Below, in pieces: positions 61,864 to 64,000 of a DNA stretch of 64,000 nucleotides (within the stretch, counting starts at the first letter, position 1; the number at the start of each line of letters is the position of its first letter). This DNA comes from Saxidomus purpurata (taxonomy: Eukaryota; Mollusca; Bivalvia; Venerida; Veneridae), in assembly GCA_022818135.1 (NCBI GenBank), contig JAFMSR010000016.1, forward strand, positions 4,249,721 to 4,313,720, written 5' to 3'. Made by a program: the position numbers and the translations under genes. A model generated the notes under the pieces. The model was not told the origin of the DNA. It did no database searches and saw only the letters and a list, made by a program, of their open reading frames with translations.

Positions 61864-62170
61864 CTGAAAAAGTACAGGAAAACTGTAAGATTAAATGAGA
61901 CATTACCTGATTGACTAAAAAGGTTGTGTTCACATAATGAAAAATACATTTTTGTACTTATTTGAAAAATAAAAGTGCAATGCCTTCTGTATGTGAATGA
62001 ATATTTTAGGACTGCCAGTCTGGTTTTCATATATAACACTAAAACCGCCATTTTAATAAAAGGTGTACACATGCAGTTTAGACCACTAAATCTCACCTGA
62101 ATCAGTAAGGTGGTTGTCTAAATTCAAAACTGCAAAAGAAAGTTAACTATGCCCAGTTCTAAGTGTCTGA
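61864..62170. other. Upstream flank of the ADA2 gene
   Basis: Probable 5' intron or promoter of the minus-strand ADA2 gene. No further coding exon is recognised. The short open frames here are unsupported. Confidence 0.35.
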
Positions 62171-62804
62171 CAGTCAGGGGTGTAACTTGTTCAAGTTATT
62201 TTGAAAATAACTTCTACAAGTTATATTTATCTTTTACTCATTACTCACTTTATAACTTCTTTAAGTTATAATTCAGTCATGATAACACATTCAAGTTATT
62301 TTCGTTCAAATAGTACAAAGATATAACATCATTTTTCCACAAGAATACAAATTTTCTGGGGAGTTATACGATTCTTTTCTATTTCTTTGATCACTGAACT
62401 TCAAGATTATGAAATAAAATCTGTTAGCCACCACAAAACCTTCTTACGCCAGGGCTTTTAAGTAGGACATTCTTCAGGTCATCTCTAAGACAATTTTGGT
62501 AATAAATCCATTATGTGTAATTGAAAAGTCATTAATCTCAGCTATAAAGAAAGAACCGGCATTTCTTTCTCTTATCTAAAGGTATTTGCAGAGGTAATCT
62601 GCTAGTAGTGAAGAAATTCAAGAAAAACAGGAATGTTGATTAGTAGTCTGTACAAGTTATTTTCAAAAATTCCCATTATTTTGGTCACCTCTACTTGCAA
62701 GGGAATTAATTCTTTCAGCAAAGTAATTTTATTAACAAAATATTTCAAATATCACTTACTGAAGTTATTTTCAAAATAACTTAAACAAGTTACACCCCTG
62801 ACTT
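62171..62804. mobile_element. MITE with 5-bp target duplication, copy 2 (634 bp)
   Basis: Same family as 39827-40451. Ends CAGTCAGGGGTGTAACTTGT and inverted AAGTCAGGGGTGTAACTTGT, with TCTGA exactly duplicated outside (62166-62170 and 62805-62809). Internal AAGTTAT subrepeats and overall sequence match copy 1, with scattered substitutions and small indels. Confidence 0.85.
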
Positions 62805-62809
62805 TCTGA

Positions 62810-64000
62810 GAGACTGATCTGTGATCTAAACAGAAATTATTTTTTTTATATATGGTCAACACTAGATAGGTTGGTATGATACAGGGTCACCTTTTGACTA
62901 GATTTATAATGTTAAGAAAGAACCGGTGCATAGAATGACCGAAAAAGAGCGAAAAACAGTTTATAAATCTTTATGGAAGACCGAAAACAACTTTTTTTAA
63001 AGAGTATATATAACTTACATTTTAAATGAAGAAATTTGTAAATATTGTATTACAAATCAAGTAAAAAGATCGAAAAACAAATATTTCAGACTGAAAAATT
63101 TCTGAATTAGCACTCCAGATTTTGTAATGGATGCGGCACGGGAACTTATCAAAACAGACAAAAAATTATTCACTAGATCTACTTAAAATTCCTTCATTTA
63201 TCAGGCTGAGCATATCTCCCGATTGGGGTAAATACCCCAAATGAGCTAAAATAGCCCGTCTATAAGTAAACGTAAACAATAGAAAAGTACAATTTTTTAA
63301 ATACGGTTTTTGCTAGGAAAAAGTGTAAGTTAATTTTTTCAGTGTATGTTTATATAATTGTAAGCAAGAAGAGTAAGCAAATTTCATGTCAATATCTTGT
63401 TGGTGAAATTTCGATTTTTTTACCAACTGAAAAACCAGAAAGTAATGTTTTTATCAGGTCTGTATAGATGAGATAAATATTCTGTGCAACCGGGGGTCAT
63501 AATTTGAACAATCTTGGTAGAGGTCCACTAGACAATGCCACATGCCAAATATTTAAGCTCTATGCCTTGTGATTTCACAGGATCGTCGTCGACTATTGAA
63601 AAGTGGTCCGGGTGAAGACATAAAATGGGGGAGAGCACAAGAGGGGGTCAACCCCTCTCATAAAGGGGGTATGGGGGAGTTCCCCCAAAAATCTTTTAGT
63701 TTCTGTATACCTTAAGATGCGTTTTTATTGCATCCCGAGTGAAATTCTGGATTGTAATTTTAACTTTTTTCTTAAAGATTTTATGGAAAACCATATATTT
63801 GGGCAATGATTCAGCAGATTTATTTGTTCTACATGACACCGTAACTATCCAATGCAAACACATAAATCATAGCATGACTAAGCATTACATTGTTTTGAGC
63901 TAACTTTTTAACAGATAAACAAATGAATTCCATGACAGGTGGAACATTATTATAGACCCCAAACTATTTTCCACAGTTTCAGTAAGTAATTCTACATTGT
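62810..64000. other. Right edge of window, no gene recognised
   Basis: AT-rich sequence. A G-rich stretch at about 63627-63690 (GGGGGAGAGCACAAGAGGGG, then GGGGGTATGGGGGAGTTCCC) looks like the end of a dispersed repeat. No coding exon, RNA gene or inverted repeat with target duplication was recognised. Confidence 0.4.

Noticed and set aside
39827..62804. Assignment of the 5-bp-duplication MITEs to RAG-like/Transib elements
   Set aside because: Duplication length fits but the ends start CAGTCAGGGG and not CAC; no transposase is present to decide.

Overview
This is eukaryotic nuclear DNA: AT-rich, with GT-AG introns and dense non-autonomous transposons. The overall look (tandem Ig receptor genes, minisatellite-bearing inverted elements, modules rich in GTGACCTTGACCTTTGAC, a tRNA-headed SINE with a long shared body) suggests a bivalve mollusc. 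That assignment is inference; no species is claimed. There is no prokaryotic, organellar or clearly viral gene content.

The core of the window is a cluster of immunoglobulin-superfamily (IgSF) receptor genes. Three plus-strand paralogues, called B (16086-21318), C (24670-30983) and D (44028-53298), can be assembled completely from splice signals. Each has seven coding exons: a 52-nt signal-peptide exon, three phase 1-1 Ig exons, a 144-nt transmembrane exon, a 34-nt micro-exon and a tail exon. They give type I proteins of 448, 452 and 452 aa. The tails carry three tyrosine motifs, YANL, YTDL and YEVI, the last fitting an ITSM-type TxYxxI. A fourth, decayed relative A (about 9888-12272) keeps the same transmembrane, micro- and tail exons. 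A minus-strand gene (exons 7368-7419, 6230-6529 and 138-262, running off the left edge) opens with the same 52-nt signal exon plus Ig exon layout and points away from A.

Layout: 1-7.4 kb, minus-strand IgSF gene whose long intron holds a 39-bp minisatellite and small hairpin MITEs. 7.4-12.3 kb, divergent intergenic DNA and gene A. 12.3-14.9 kb, MITE, tandem-module repeat and SINE. About 14.9-22 kb, unit B. About 23-42 kb, unit C. About 42.7-62 kb, unit D. Units C and D are a roughly 19.5-kb tandem segmental duplication. Each contains a receptor gene, a repeat-rich spacer and, at its right end on the minus strand, a transcriptional adaptor ADA2 (TADA2A-type) sequence. The ADA2 copy in D (60502-61818) is complete and uninterrupted; the copy in C (40648-41651) is truncated and broken.

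Because C and D are so alike, many mobile elements can be read against a paralogous empty site: a Tc1-type transposon, a pogo-like element, several MITEs, a 625-bp MITE family with 5-bp target duplications, and a foldback element whose arms are arrays of a 21-bp repeat.

The most interesting signal is in the receptors. C and D are nearly identical except for a 35-nt block just after the second core cysteine of Ig1, the CDR3-equivalent position, where 14 of 35 bases and 7 amino acids differ. Different exons also support different groupings (Ig1: C with D; Ig2: B with D), which points to mosaic exchange. I read this as a young, diversifying family of signalling recognition receptors. The immune role is inference from architecture.
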